Counted from the stretch's first letter, positions 1-6,499 are shown. The stretch is DNA of 6,499 nt from Cellvibrionales bacterium UBA4495 (GCA_002388905.1 DGNJ01000117.1:2906-9404); one strand, 5' to 3'. The notes: generated by a model not told the origin, from the letters alone. A program made the numbers and translations.

Positions 1-984
1 CAGGCGCAGGATGGCATCCGCCAGGGCGCGTTCGTCGCCGGGGGGCACCAGCAGCGCGCTCTCCTCGTGGCTGACGATAAACGGCACACCGCCCACCTCC
101 GTGGACACCACGGGAACGCCGCAGGCCAGGGCCTCGATCACCGAGTTGGGCATGTTGTCCACCGTGCTGGGATTGATCATGGCATCCGCCCCGGCGTACA
201 GGGCCGCGATTTCCGGCCTGTCGAGCCTTCCCTCAAAGGAGACGGCATCGGCGATGCCGAGTTCCCGTGCCAGTGCCCGGAGGGACTCCGCCTGGGGGCC
301 GCTGCCGGCAATCCTCAGGCGCACGTTCGCATCCCGGCGGGCCACCAGGGCCAGGGCGCGGATGGCGGTATCGATGCCGTATATGGGTTCCAGGTTGCGG
401 GTAATCACCAGGGTGAAGTCGCTGCCCTCCTCCTCTGCCGGCTCTTCGGCCCGGTCTGTTTTTGGCGCCGGGCTGAATACCTCCCGGTCGACAATATTGG
501 GTATCACCCGGGCCCGCTCGCCAAAGCGTTGGAAAACCGCCTCAAGGTAGCCGGAGGGTACCACGATTGCCGCCGCCTTTCGCAGGGAAGGCCTCACCCG
601 GGAGAAGGAGCGCCGGAAATAGTCCAGTGCCTCGCCGCCCCGGTAGTTGACGATCACCGGCGTTCCCCGCAGCCGGGCCAGCCAGAGCACGGGCGCGGCG
701 TGGAGCTGCCAGGACCAGCCGGAATTGGCCATCAGGTGAATCACCTGGACCCGCCCGGACAACCGCCATACCGCAAACAGGTAGGGCACCAGGCGAAACA
801 GGGCGCGAACCACGGGGATGCGGCCGGCAATGGCGGGCCGATAGAGGCCGTTGGTGGCCACCTGCTCCACCCGGATACCCTCCGCCGTCAGCAGTCGGGC
901 CAGTTGCCGGGTCTGCATGGCCATGCCGCCGTTGGGCGGCGGCACGGGGCCCACCAGGCCGAGGGTGAGGGACGGCTGGCTCAT
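1..984 (-). CDS. GT4 glycosyltransferase, exopolysaccharide cluster (C-terminus cut by window edge)
   Basis: A partial gene: 328 residues are readable from the ATG at 984 to the left edge with no stop. The protein begins MSQPSLTLGLVGPVPPPNGG. The acceptor loop PPPNGGMAMQTRQLA (15-29) and YRGGEALDYFRRSFS (114-128) belong to the N-terminal GT-B half. The C-terminal half has VIPNIVDREVF (160-170), RNLEPIYGIDTAIRAL (196-211), IAGSGPQ (225-231) and NPSTVDNMPNSVIEALACG (271-289). This is a family 4 (glycosyl transferases group 1) enzyme. In the usual EX7E motif the first Glu is replaced by Asp276, with Glu284 kept. A short acidic insert (about 174-189, six Glu and two Asp) joins the two halves. Family members run to about 370-400 residues, so roughly 40-70 are missing. 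It is the distal member of the same operon and probably adds another sugar of the repeat unit. I do not recognise a more specific subfamily. Confidence 0.88.
   Translation of the reverse strand, partial: MSQPSLTLGLVGPVPPPNGGMAMQTRQLARLLTAEGIRVEQVATNGLYRPAIAGRIPVVRALFRLVPYLFAVWRLSGRVQVIHLMANSGWSWQLHAAPVLWLARLRGTPVIVNYRGGEALDYFRRSFSRVRPSLRKAAAIVVPSGYLEAVFQRFGERARVIPNIVDREVFSPAPKTDRAEEPAEEEGSDFTLVITRNLEPIYGIDTAIRALALVARRDANVRLRIAGSGPQAESLRALARELGIADAVSFEGRLDRPEIAALYAGADAMINPSTVDNMPNSVIEALACGVPVVSTEVGGVPFIVSHEESALLVPPGDERALADAILRL
981..984 (-). other. ATGA stop/start overlap between the two distal glycosyltransferase genes
   Basis: The minus strand reads ATGA. TGA ends the TIGR04063-like frame and ATG opens the last glycosyltransferase frame. 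This is the same coupling device as at the xrtA junction, and it decides the start of the last gene, whose own upstream sequence has only a weak GGGG stretch. Confidence 0.88.
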
Positions 985-2180
985 GCCAGCGCCCCGTACA
1001 CCGCCGGGTAGCGGTCGACGCTGGCCTTCCAGGTGCGCTCGCGCTCGACGAATTCCCGGCCCCGGTCGCGGATGCGCTGCCAGTCGTCGCGGCGGGACAG
1101 CAGGTCGTTCACCGACGCGGCCAGGGCCTCGCTGCTGCCGGCGGTAAACAGCAGGCCGTTGTCGTTGTCGCGGATCAGTTCCCGGTGGCCGCCCACGTCG
1201 GAAGCCACCACCAGCCGTCCCCCGGCCATGGCCTCCAGGGGCTTGAGGGGCGTGACCAGCTCCGTCAGGCGCATGGGCAGGCGCGGGTAAACCAGGATAT
1301 CCACAAGGTCGTAGTATCGCTGGACCTGGTCGTGGGGCACCCGGCCGGTCATTATCACCCGGTCCTGAAGGCCCAGTTTCCGCACCCTGCGCCGGATGAG
1401 GTCGTCCTGGGGGCCACCGCCCACTAGCAGCAGGCGGGCATCGCCATGTCGCGCCAGTATGCCGGGCAGCGCTTCCAGTAACAGCGGGATACCCTCGTAG
1501 GCGTAGAAGGAGCCGATAAAGCCCAGTACTGTTTTGCCGGCAAGATCCAGGTCTGCGAGCAGCGCGGCATCCGGTTCCGAGCCTGCGGCAAAATGCCCGG
1601 TATCCACGGCGTTGGGGATCACCGTGATCTTCTCCTCGGCGATGCCGCGCGCGGCGATGTCCCGTTTGAGGCCCTCGCAGATGGTGGTGATGGCGTCGGC
1701 GCGCCGGAAAACCGCTGTCTCGATGCGCCGGCTCAGGCGGTAGCGGATACCGTGCTCCCGGCTGGTGCCGTGATCCACGGCGGCGTCTTCCCAGAAGGCC
1801 CGACATTCATAGACCAGGGGAAGCCCGTGGCGCCTGTTGGCCAGCAGCGCGGCCAGGCCGTTGAGGGCCGGCGAGTGGGCGTGGAGGATATCGGGCTTTT
1901 CGCGCTCGATAATCTGTTCGATGCGCCGCGCCAGGGTTCGAACCACCTGCCACTGGTTGGCGACGGGCACTTTTCCCAGCAGCCCGCCGTTACCGGGGAC
2001 CCGATAAAAATGCAGATCGTCGACGGTTTCCTCCGGTACCGGACAGGGACCCTGCTTGAGGCCGGTGACATGGAGGGTGTGCCAGCCCAGGGCGTTCTGG
2101 TGGCGGAGAATATTCCGGGTGCGGAACGTGTAGCCGCTGTGCAGGGGTATCGAGTGATCCAGTATGTGCAAAATACGCAT
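981..2180 (-). CDS. GT4 glycosyltransferase, PEP-CTERM/XrtA-associated (TIGR04063, Daro_2409-like)
   Basis: A complete 399-residue GT-B glycosyltransferase of family 4, probably adding one sugar to the lipid-linked exopolysaccharide unit at the inner membrane. The start MRILHILDHSIPLHSGYTFR is a near-signature for the exosortase-A-linked Daro_2409 group, as is LVYECRAFWEDAAVDHGTS (122-140). The donor-binding half shows VIPNAVDTGHF (187-197), GFIGSFYAYEGIPLLLEA (220-237), LLVGGGP (251-257) and RLTELVTPLKPLEAMAGG (304-321). In the last stretch the two glutamates, 307 and 316, are separated by eight residues, not the usual seven. The ATG at 2180 lies eight bases after the amidotransferase stop. 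No strong Shine-Dalgarno sequence is visible there, but the family-typical N-terminus fixes the start. The stop overlaps the next gene as ATGA. Sugar specificity is unknown. Confidence 0.92.
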   Translation of the reverse strand: MRILHILDHSIPLHSGYTFRTRNILRHQNALGWHTLHVTGLKQGPCPVPEETVDDLHFYRVPGNGGLLGKVPVANQWQVVRTLARRIEQIIEREKPDILHAHSPALNGLAALLANRRHGLPLVYECRAFWEDAAVDHGTSREHGIRYRLSRRIETAVFRRADAITTICEGLKRDIAARGIAEEKITVIPNAVDTGHFAAGSEPDAALLADLDLAGKTVLGFIGSFYAYEGIPLLLEALPGILARHGDARLLLVGGGPQDDLIRRRVRKLGLQDRVIMTGRVPHDQVQRYYDLVDILVYPRLPMRLTELVTPLKPLEAMAGGRLVVASDVGGHRELIRDNDNGLLFTAGSSEALAASVNDLLSRRDDWQRIRDRGREFVERERTWKASVDRYPAVYGALA

Positions 2181-2188
2181 GGCCGAGT

Positions 2189-4087
2189 TCAGATCCCGAA
2201 ATTGTCGTTCCTGGTGGTGGCGTCGAACATCAGCAACGACCAGAGAACGGCGCTATGATCCCGCCTGCCGGAAAGATGCTGGTCCACCAGGGTGTGCAGG
2301 TACTCCCGGTTGAACAGGCCGGTATCCGCCAGCCCCCCCTCGGTAATCGACGTGCGCAGCCGCTCCCGCAGCGGACCCCGGAACCAGGCCGCCAGGGGTA
2401 CGCCAAAGCCCATCTTCTTGCGGTAGAGCACGTCCCCGGGCAGGTGCGGCTCCAGGGATTTCTTCAACAGGTACTTGCCCTCCTGGCCGCGCAGCTTGAA
2501 CCGGGACGGGATGCCGGACACCCAGCCCAGCAGCTTATGATCGAGCAAAGGCACCCGCACCTCCAGGGAGTGGGCCATGCTGGCGCGGTCCACCTTGGTG
2601 AGTATATCGCCCACCAGGTAGGTCTTCATATCGATATACTGGATTATCCCCAGGGGGTCGTCGGTGGGCGAGTTCCGGGCATGATGGTTGAACGTCTCGA
2701 TGGCCCGGTAACCCTGGAGTTCCGTTTTCAGGGCATCGCTGAACAGGGCGTTGCGCTGGTCCTCCTTGGCCAGGGACACGGAGTGCATATAGGCCTCCAC
2801 GGACGACATGGCCAGGGACTGGAAGGTGCTCTTGGCCCGGAAGATTTTCGGCGCCCAGTCCGCCTTGGGGTAGAGGCGGCCCAGGGTGCCGAACACCGGC
2901 CGGCGCACACCCAGGGGCAGGCGCGAGCGCAGGGCCTCTTCATTCATGTGCCACTGGTAGCGCCGGTAACCGGCGAAGACTTCGTCGCCGCCGTCGCCGG
3001 ACAGGGCCACTTTGACCCGCTGCCTGGCGAGCTGGCAGACCCGGTAGGTGGGGATGGCGGAACTGTCGGCGTAGGGTTCGTCGTAGAGCCCGGCGAGGGT
3101 GTCGATCAAGTCGAAATCGTCACTGTCGACCACCTGTTCGAAGTGATTGGTCTTGTAGCGTTCCGCCACCATTCGGGCGAATTCGGTTTCGTTGAACTGG
3201 TTGACGTTGAAGCCGATGGCGCAGGTATTGACGGGGTCTTCCTGCAGTTGCGCCATCATGGCCACCACGGCGCTGGAATCGACGCCGCCGGAAAGGAAAG
3301 CCCCCAGCGGCACTTCCGAAACCAGGCGCAGTTCCACCGCCTCCCGCAGCCGGTGGACAAGCTCCTCCTGCATGGCGCTTTCCGAAACCGTGGCGGTGGG
3401 CGCGGCAGGCACATCCCAGTACTGATCCGGCGGCGGCGCCGGTCGGCCGCGCTGGAGCACAAGCCGGTGGCCCGGCGGCAGTTTATAGACATCCCGGTAG
3501 ATGGTTTTGGGCTCGGGAATGTAGCCGAAAGCGAAATAGTCCTCCACGGCCTGGGGGTTGAGCGCGCGCCCCAGGCCGGGGTGCGCCTTGAGTGCTTTCA
3601 GCTCCGAGCCGAAGACGAACTGGCCGTCCGGGAGTTCCGCGTAGAACAGCGGCTTGATGCCGAGGCGGTCCCTGGCCAGGAAAAGCTGCTGCCGCCCGTG
3701 ATCGTAGACGGCAAAGGCGAACATGCCCCGGAAGTGGTGGACACAATCCTCGCCCCACTCCTGCCAGGCATGGAGAATCACCTCGGTGTCGCAGTGGGTA
3801 CGAAACCGGTAGCCCTTTTCCCGCAATTGCCCGGCCAGCTCCCTGAAATTATAGATCTCGCCGTTGTAGACCACCGACACCCTGTCATCGGCGCTGTGCA
3901 TGGGCTGCTGGCCCGACGACAGATCGATAATGGACAGGCGCCGGTGGGCCAGGGCAACGCCCGGCGCAATAAAGAGCCCTTCCTCGTCCGGCCCCCGGTG
4001 GAACTGGCTCTCGTTCATGCGCCCGACAAGCGCCCGGTCCGGCGTTCTGTCGGCTTTGAGATCAAATATCCCGGTAATACCACACAT
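2189..4087 (-). CDS. Glutamine amidotransferase, asparagine-synthase-like, XrtA/PEP-CTERM-associated
   Basis: A complete 632-residue class-II glutamine-dependent amidotransferase with the AsnB architecture. The N-terminal glutaminase domain (about 2-215) starts MCGITGIFDL, so Cys2 becomes the catalytic nucleophile after Met removal. It also has HRGPDEEG (30-37), HRRLSIIDLSSGQQPM (48-63) and NGEIYN (75-80). The synthetase domain (about 240-620) holds the ATP pyrophosphatase loop SGGVDSS (266-272), LSGDGGDEVFAGYRRY (362-377), the DILTKVDRASMAHSLEVRVP stretch (494-513) and RKKMGFGVPL (556-565). Length and motif wording match the exosortase-A-linked amidotransferase family (TIGR03108) better than housekeeping AsnB. 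Its place among glycosyltransferases suggests that it amidates a sugar or other carboxylate in the exopolysaccharide and does not make free asparagine; that is inference. The start lies nine bases after the preceding stop. All expected catalytic motifs appear intact. Confidence 0.92.
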   Translation of the reverse strand: MCGITGIFDLKADRTPDRALVGRMNESQFHRGPDEEGLFIAPGVALAHRRLSIIDLSSGQQPMHSADDRVSVVYNGEIYNFRELAGQLREKGYRFRTHCDTEVILHAWQEWGEDCVHHFRGMFAFAVYDHGRQQLFLARDRLGIKPLFYAELPDGQFVFGSELKALKAHPGLGRALNPQAVEDYFAFGYIPEPKTIYRDVYKLPPGHRLVLQRGRPAPPPDQYWDVPAAPTATVSESAMQEELVHRLREAVELRLVSEVPLGAFLSGGVDSSAVVAMMAQLQEDPVNTCAIGFNVNQFNETEFARMVAERYKTNHFEQVVDSDDFDLIDTLAGLYDEPYADSSAIPTYRVCQLARQRVKVALSGDGGDEVFAGYRRYQWHMNEEALRSRLPLGVRRPVFGTLGRLYPKADWAPKIFRAKSTFQSLAMSSVEAYMHSVSLAKEDQRNALFSDALKTELQGYRAIETFNHHARNSPTDDPLGIIQYIDMKTYLVGDILTKVDRASMAHSLEVRVPLLDHKLLGWVSGIPSRFKLRGQEGKYLLKKSLEPHLPGDVLYRKKMGFGVPLAAWFRGPLRERLRTSITEGGLADTGLFNREYLHTLVDQHLSGRRDHSAVLWSLLMFDATTRNDNFGI

Positions 4088-4096
4088 TGAATACTG

Positions 4097-5275
4097 CTAT
4101 CCCTGATTGATTGCCCGGCGGCCGGACGGGGCCAGGACTTCGTCGTAGACGGCCAGATAGTCGGCCACCGCCCGCGGCCAATTAAAAGTCCGGCGTATTC
4201 GGCGCAGGCTGTCTTCACCCATGCTCCGGCGAAGGTCCGCGTCAAGGTACAGCCTGTGCAAGGCGGCGGCGAGGGCTTTTTCGTCGCCCACGGGCACCAG
4301 CAGCCCGTTGGCACCGTTTTCCACCAGCTCCGGATTGCCGCCCACCGCCGTGGCGACCACCGGCAGGCCGGTGGCCATGGCTTCCAGCAGGGTGTTGGAA
4401 ATGCCTTCGTTCAGCGACGGCAGGACAAAGACATCCATCAGCCGCAACAGGTCCGGGATATCGTCCCGGGTACCGGTTATCAGGACACGATCGCCGACGC
4501 CAAGCTCCGCGATGCGCTCTTCCAGTTCGGCTCGCAAACTGCCGTCACCCACCAGAAGCAGGAAAAGGTTTTCGCGCAGGGCCGGGTCGGACCGGCACAG
4601 GGCGGCAAAGGCATTGACCAGGAACACCTGGTTTTTTACGGCCGCGAGCCGACCCACCGTGCCGATGACAAAGGATCCGTCCAGCCCCGGCACGTCGGGG
4701 AATGGATTTCCCCTGGGTCCGCCGGCTGGGTAAAAGCTTTCCTGACAGACACCGCCGTAGATCTGGCGGATTTTGTCGCGGGGCACGTCAATGGTTGCCT
4801 CCAGCCACCGGGCAAGATCCTCGCTCACGGCGATATAGCGATGAACCAGGGGCCTGATCAGTTTCCTGAGCCGATTGTATTTTTTGCTGGTACCCTCCAG
4901 GTCCTGGATATCCCGGCCGTGCTCGCCGTGTATTCGCCGGGCCCCGGGTATCAGTATTGCCACCAGTTGCAGCTCCAGGGTGGTGAGATTCCGGGTGTGG
5001 ATAATGGCGGGACGCAGCCTTGCCAGTACCCGCCACAGCCGATAATAAACTTTCAGGTCGTGGCCGGGGCGCTTGTCCAGCTCGTGGATTTCCACATCCG
5101 GCGCTGTTATCCGCCGGGCAAAGGCCCCGGATCGGGTCAGGCAGACAATGGCATGGCGATAGCGGCCCGGGGGGGTATGGTTTATCAGGTTCACCAGGCC
5201 GTTTTCCAGCCCCCCCGTGTCCAGGGAATAGATAACGTGGACAACCAGCGGCGGTTTACGACCGGCATCCGTCAT
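4097..5275 (-). CDS. GT4 glycosyltransferase, PEP-CTERM/XrtA-associated (TIGR03088-like)
   Basis: A complete 392-residue protein with the two Rossmann-like halves of a GT-B, family 4 glycosyltransferase. It probably transfers a sugar from a nucleotide-sugar donor to a lipid-linked exopolysaccharide intermediate on the cytoplasmic face of the inner membrane. The N-terminal half carries the glycine-rich acceptor loop (SLDTGGLENGLVNL, 17-30) and HGEHGRD (116-122), both typical of the TIGR03088 'sugar transferase, PEP-CTERM/EpsH1-associated' group. The C-terminal half has GTVGRLAAVKNQ (205-216), LLVGDG (240-245), and the EX7E donor-site motif with Glu290 and Glu298 in SLNEGISNTLLEAM. The chosen start overlaps the xrtA stop by ATGA and has a good ribosome site (GGTGAG) five bases upstream. 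Direct linkage to exosortase A supports the subfamily call. The donor and acceptor sugars cannot be read from the sequence. Confidence 0.9.
   Translation of the reverse strand: MTDAGRKPPLVVHVIYSLDTGGLENGLVNLINHTPPGRYRHAIVCLTRSGAFARRITAPDVEIHELDKRPGHDLKVYYRLWRVLARLRPAIIHTRNLTTLELQLVAILIPGARRIHGEHGRDIQDLEGTSKKYNRLRKLIRPLVHRYIAVSEDLARWLEATIDVPRDKIRQIYGGVCQESFYPAGGPRGNPFPDVPGLDGSFVIGTVGRLAAVKNQVFLVNAFAALCRSDPALRENLFLLLVGDGSLRAELEERIAELGVGDRVLITGTRDDIPDLLRLMDVFVLPSLNEGISNTLLEAMATGLPVVATAVGGNPELVENGANGLLVPVGDEKALAAALHRLYLDADLRRSMGEDSLRRIRRTFNWPRAVADYLAVYDEVLAPSGRRAINQG
4100..4104 (-). promoter_or_regulatory. Possible ribosome binding site for the amidotransferase gene
   Basis: The minus strand reads AGGGA, 12 bases before the ATG at 4087, and overlaps the last codons of the upstream glycosyltransferase. 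The spacing is longer than ideal, so the site may be weak and initiation may rely on ribosomes that have just terminated at 4097. The start itself is secure because the catalytic Cys must be residue 2. Confidence 0.4.
5272..5275 (-). other. ATGA stop/start overlap between xrtA and the glycosyltransferase gene
   Basis: The minus strand reads ATGA. TGA ends the exosortase frame and ATG opens the glycosyltransferase frame. This four-base overlap is typical of translationally coupled genes and places both genes on one transcript. Confidence 0.9.
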
Positions 5276-6499
5276 GGTGACTCACCCACAACCCGGTCGA
5301 GGGAATTTTCGATGGCCGGCAACTGCCGTTGGGCGAATTCCTGCAGCGCCCGGGCCGCCTTGTCGAAATGCGGGTACTGGTCCTCGATATTGGTGGCCAG
5401 AATAATCCGGGCGCTGTCCGTTCTGCCAAAGGTCACTTTGGCAATGGCTTCCATGATCTTGGCCAGATAGCTGTTGGCAGTATGGCGGTCCCCGATCCGG
5501 TACCAGGACCAGACCAGCAGCCGCGTGTCGCCACTGGCGAGCACATGCTGGTTGACGGTCAGCTCCTCGTTTTTCAGGGAAAGCCGCCTGTCGCCGCTTT
5601 CGATAATAATCCAGTCGCGCGGGCTCGATCCCAGGAGGGAACCGAGACCTCGAACCACCTCTGCGCCCGGTTTCCCGGAGGTATATTGATACAAATAAAG
5701 CCCGAAAACCGCATCGTCACCGACATAGTGCTGGACGACACTTCGATCGGCCCTGGCTTCCAGCAGCCGCCAGCCCCAAAGGGTCGGGCCGGAAGTTCTC
5801 AGGCCCGGTGCGGGATCGGGCGCCGTCAGCGGCGCATGGATTTCGGTGCTTTGCTGCGCCATGGCGACAATCATCACCGGCCATATCACCACGACAACTA
5901 TCGCCAGCGGTAAAACATGGCGAATCCCACGACCGTTTCCGCCCGGGGCGGCGTCGGAAGCGGCATTGGGATTAGCATCAGGAGCTGGGCGGGCTTCCAC
6001 ATGGTCGCGCCAGCGCAAGCCAATGGCGAACAGGATAAAAATCACCAGGCCAAAGAAAATCCAGCCATAGATCAGGTGATCGACGCCCGCGGCCAGCTCC
6101 ATGCCGCTCAGGTGGCCGATCATGACAATAATGTAGGCACGCAGGCCATTGGCGATAATGGGCACGATAATGGAGGCGAGAATAAAGGCGGAACGCTTCA
6201 GCCAACTGGTGTAATTGAGATAGGCAAATAGACACCCCAGCATCAGGGAGGCGATCAGGTAGCGCACCCCGCTGCACGCCTCGACCACGGACCAGTTCCC
6301 CGACGGCAGGCTGAAATACAGACCCTCCTGGTAGACGGGGATGCCGGTCAGGCGCACCAGTGCCACGGTGAATTCCGCCGTAAACTTCATCATCGGGGGA
6401 ATCAGGCCCTCCCCCATGGGCACCGCGAAATAGAGAAACAGCAGGGGAAAAAGAATGGCGTAGACCACCCGTGTGCCCGCCAGCATCCAGATGCCGGCC
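5272..6499 (-). CDS. xrtA: Exosortase A fused to C-terminal EpsI domain (N-terminus cut by window edge)
   Basis: Partial gene: the frame is open to the right edge, and the Met at 6486 is internal because codons for A-G-I-W precede it. Numbered from that Met, 404 residues are visible. Exosortase A is a multi-pass inner-membrane enzyme that cleaves the C-terminal PEP-CTERM sorting signal of exported proteins. The catalytic set is present: Cys71 in EACSGVRYL, Arg116 in NGLRAY, and His137 in DHLIYGW. Hydrophobic segments lie at about 8-24, 76-92, 100-124 and 139-157. A polar Pro/Ala/Asn/Gly linker (about 163-188) leads to another membrane segment (about 190-209) and then a roughly 195-residue soluble region matching EpsI/DUF3485, with motifs near WGWR (237-240) and LVWSWYRIGDR (324-334). 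XrtA-EpsI fusions are known; other bacteria encode EpsI separately. By comparison with the family, I infer that about 100 N-terminal residues lie outside the window. The stop overlaps the next start as ATGA. Confidence 0.93.
   Translation of the reverse strand, partial: AGIWMLAGTRVVYAILFPLLFLYFAVPMGEGLIPPMMKFTAEFTVALVRLTGIPVYQEGLYFSLPSGNWSVVEACSGVRYLIASLMLGCLFAYLNYTSWLKRSAFILASIIVPIIANGLRAYIIVMIGHLSGMELAAGVDHLIYGWIFFGLVIFILFAIGLRWRDHVEARPAPDANPNAASDAAPGGNGRGIRHVLPLAIVVVVIWPVMIVAMAQQSTEIHAPLTAPDPAPGLRTSGPTLWGWRLLEARADRSVVQHYVGDDAVFGLYLYQYTSGKPGAEVVRGLGSLLGSSPRDWIIIESGDRRLSLKNEELTVNQHVLASGDTRLLVWSWYRIGDRHTANSYLAKIMEAIAKVTFGRTDSARIILATNIEDQYPHFDKAARALQEFAQRQLPAIENSLDRVVGESP
5275..5922 (-). other. 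EpsI (DUF3485) domain within the xrtA gene
   Basis: This is the C-terminal portion of the exosortase fusion, residues about 189-404 counted from the Met at 6486. It begins with a membrane segment (HVLPLAIVVVVIWPVMIV) followed by a soluble, probably periplasmic, region. The EpsI/DUF3485 family is usually encoded beside or fused to exosortase genes in exopolysaccharide loci. The features that point to it here are WGWRLLEA near the start, the VFGLYLYQYTSGKPGAEV stretch, and LLVWSWYRIGDRHTANSYLAK. Its biochemical role is not established. The linker before it (about residues 163-188) has low complexity and is rich in Ala, Pro, Asn and Gly, as expected for a fusion junction. The boundary is approximate. 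Confidence 0.82.
5281..5286 (-). promoter_or_regulatory. Ribosome binding site for the TIGR03088-like glycosyltransferase
   Basis: On the minus strand this reads GGTGAG, five bases before the ATG at 5275. It lies inside the last codons of xrtA. It supports this start and, with the ATGA stop/start overlap, suggests translational coupling to the exosortase. Confidence 0.6.

Noticed and set aside
542..769. Minus-strand 75-codon open frame
   Set aside because: It lies in another frame within the edge glycosyltransferase gene and has no motif of its own.
67..1011. Plus-strand open frame of 314 codons opposite the last glycosyltransferase
   Set aside because: The minus-strand frame encodes an unmistakable GT4 protein through the left edge. 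The plus-strand product is Gly/His/Gln-rich antisense noise.
2181..2188. Possible promoter or terminator between the amidotransferase and the following glycosyltransferase
   Set aside because: The gap is only eight bases and contains no hairpin or promoter-like element.
2255..4090. Plus-strand open frame of 611 codons opposite the amidotransferase
   Set aside because: It runs antisense to almost the whole of a well-supported gene, its product is rich in Gly, His, Gln and Val without recognisable motifs, and GC-rich third positions commonly leave this antisense frame free of stops.
4453..4469. Inverted repeat CCGGGA-TATCG-TCCCGG that could form a short hairpin
   Set aside because: It lies in the middle of the TIGR03088-like coding region, encodes conserved-looking residues (RDDIPDL), has no T-tract, and is expected by chance in GC-rich DNA; it is not a terminator.
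4256..5470. Plus-strand open frame of 404 codons across the glycosyltransferase/xrtA junction
   Set aside because: It is antisense to two overlapping genes with clear family motifs and shows the same shadow composition, with no domain that I recognise.
1..6499. Mobile elements, CRISPR arrays, tRNA or rRNA genes
   Set aside because: No repeat array, transposase motif, inverted terminal repeat or tRNA-like cloverleaf was noticed by eye. Almost every base is inside one of the five genes.

Overview
The window is one dense, GC-rich block of five genes, all on the minus strand and so read from right to left. No gap between genes exceeds 9 bases. It is part of an exosortase A (XrtA/EpsH)-linked exopolysaccharide operon of the kind that accompanies PEP-CTERM protein sorting. 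Such clusters occur in environmental Gram-negative bacteria, mostly beta-, gamma- and some delta-proteobacteria that form biofilms or flocs. The GC-rich coding bias and the family-specific motifs fit a beta- or gammaproteobacterium; I cannot name the genus from the sequence.

Layout in transcription order: (1) 6499-5272, an exosortase A missing its N-terminus at the window edge, fused to a C-terminal EpsI (DUF3485) domain. (2) 5275-4097, a GT4 glycosyltransferase of the PEP-CTERM/XrtA-associated TIGR03088 type. (3) 4087-2189, an asparagine-synthase-like amidotransferase of the XrtA-associated type (TIGR03108-like). (4) 2180-981, a GT4 glycosyltransferase of the TIGR04063 (Daro_2409) type. (5) 984 to the left edge, a third GT4 glycosyltransferase cut by the window after 328 residues; it has no stop codon here. 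Genes 1/2 and 4/5 overlap by the 4-base ATGA arrangement. Genes 2/3 and 3/4 are 9 and 8 bases apart. There is no room for internal promoters or terminators between genes, so one polycistronic message with coupled translation is the simplest reading.

How the genes probably work together: the three cytoplasmic or peripheral-membrane glycosyltransferases would add sugars in turn to a lipid-linked repeat unit. The amidotransferase would supply an amide group, plausibly to an acidic sugar of that unit. Exosortase A is an inner-membrane cysteine transpeptidase-like enzyme that processes PEP-CTERM proteins, which in these bacteria are tied to the exopolysaccharide or its surface display. The initiating sugar-phosphate transferase, chain-length and export proteins, PrsK/PrsR regulators, O-antigen-ligase-like protein and PEP-CTERM substrates that usually accompany such loci are not in this window.

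The locus belongs to a recognised system and is not obviously new. The open questions are the acceptor of the amidotransferase, the role of the fused EpsI domain, and the product of this particular set of glycosyltransferases. The long plus-strand reading frames are antisense shadows of the real genes.
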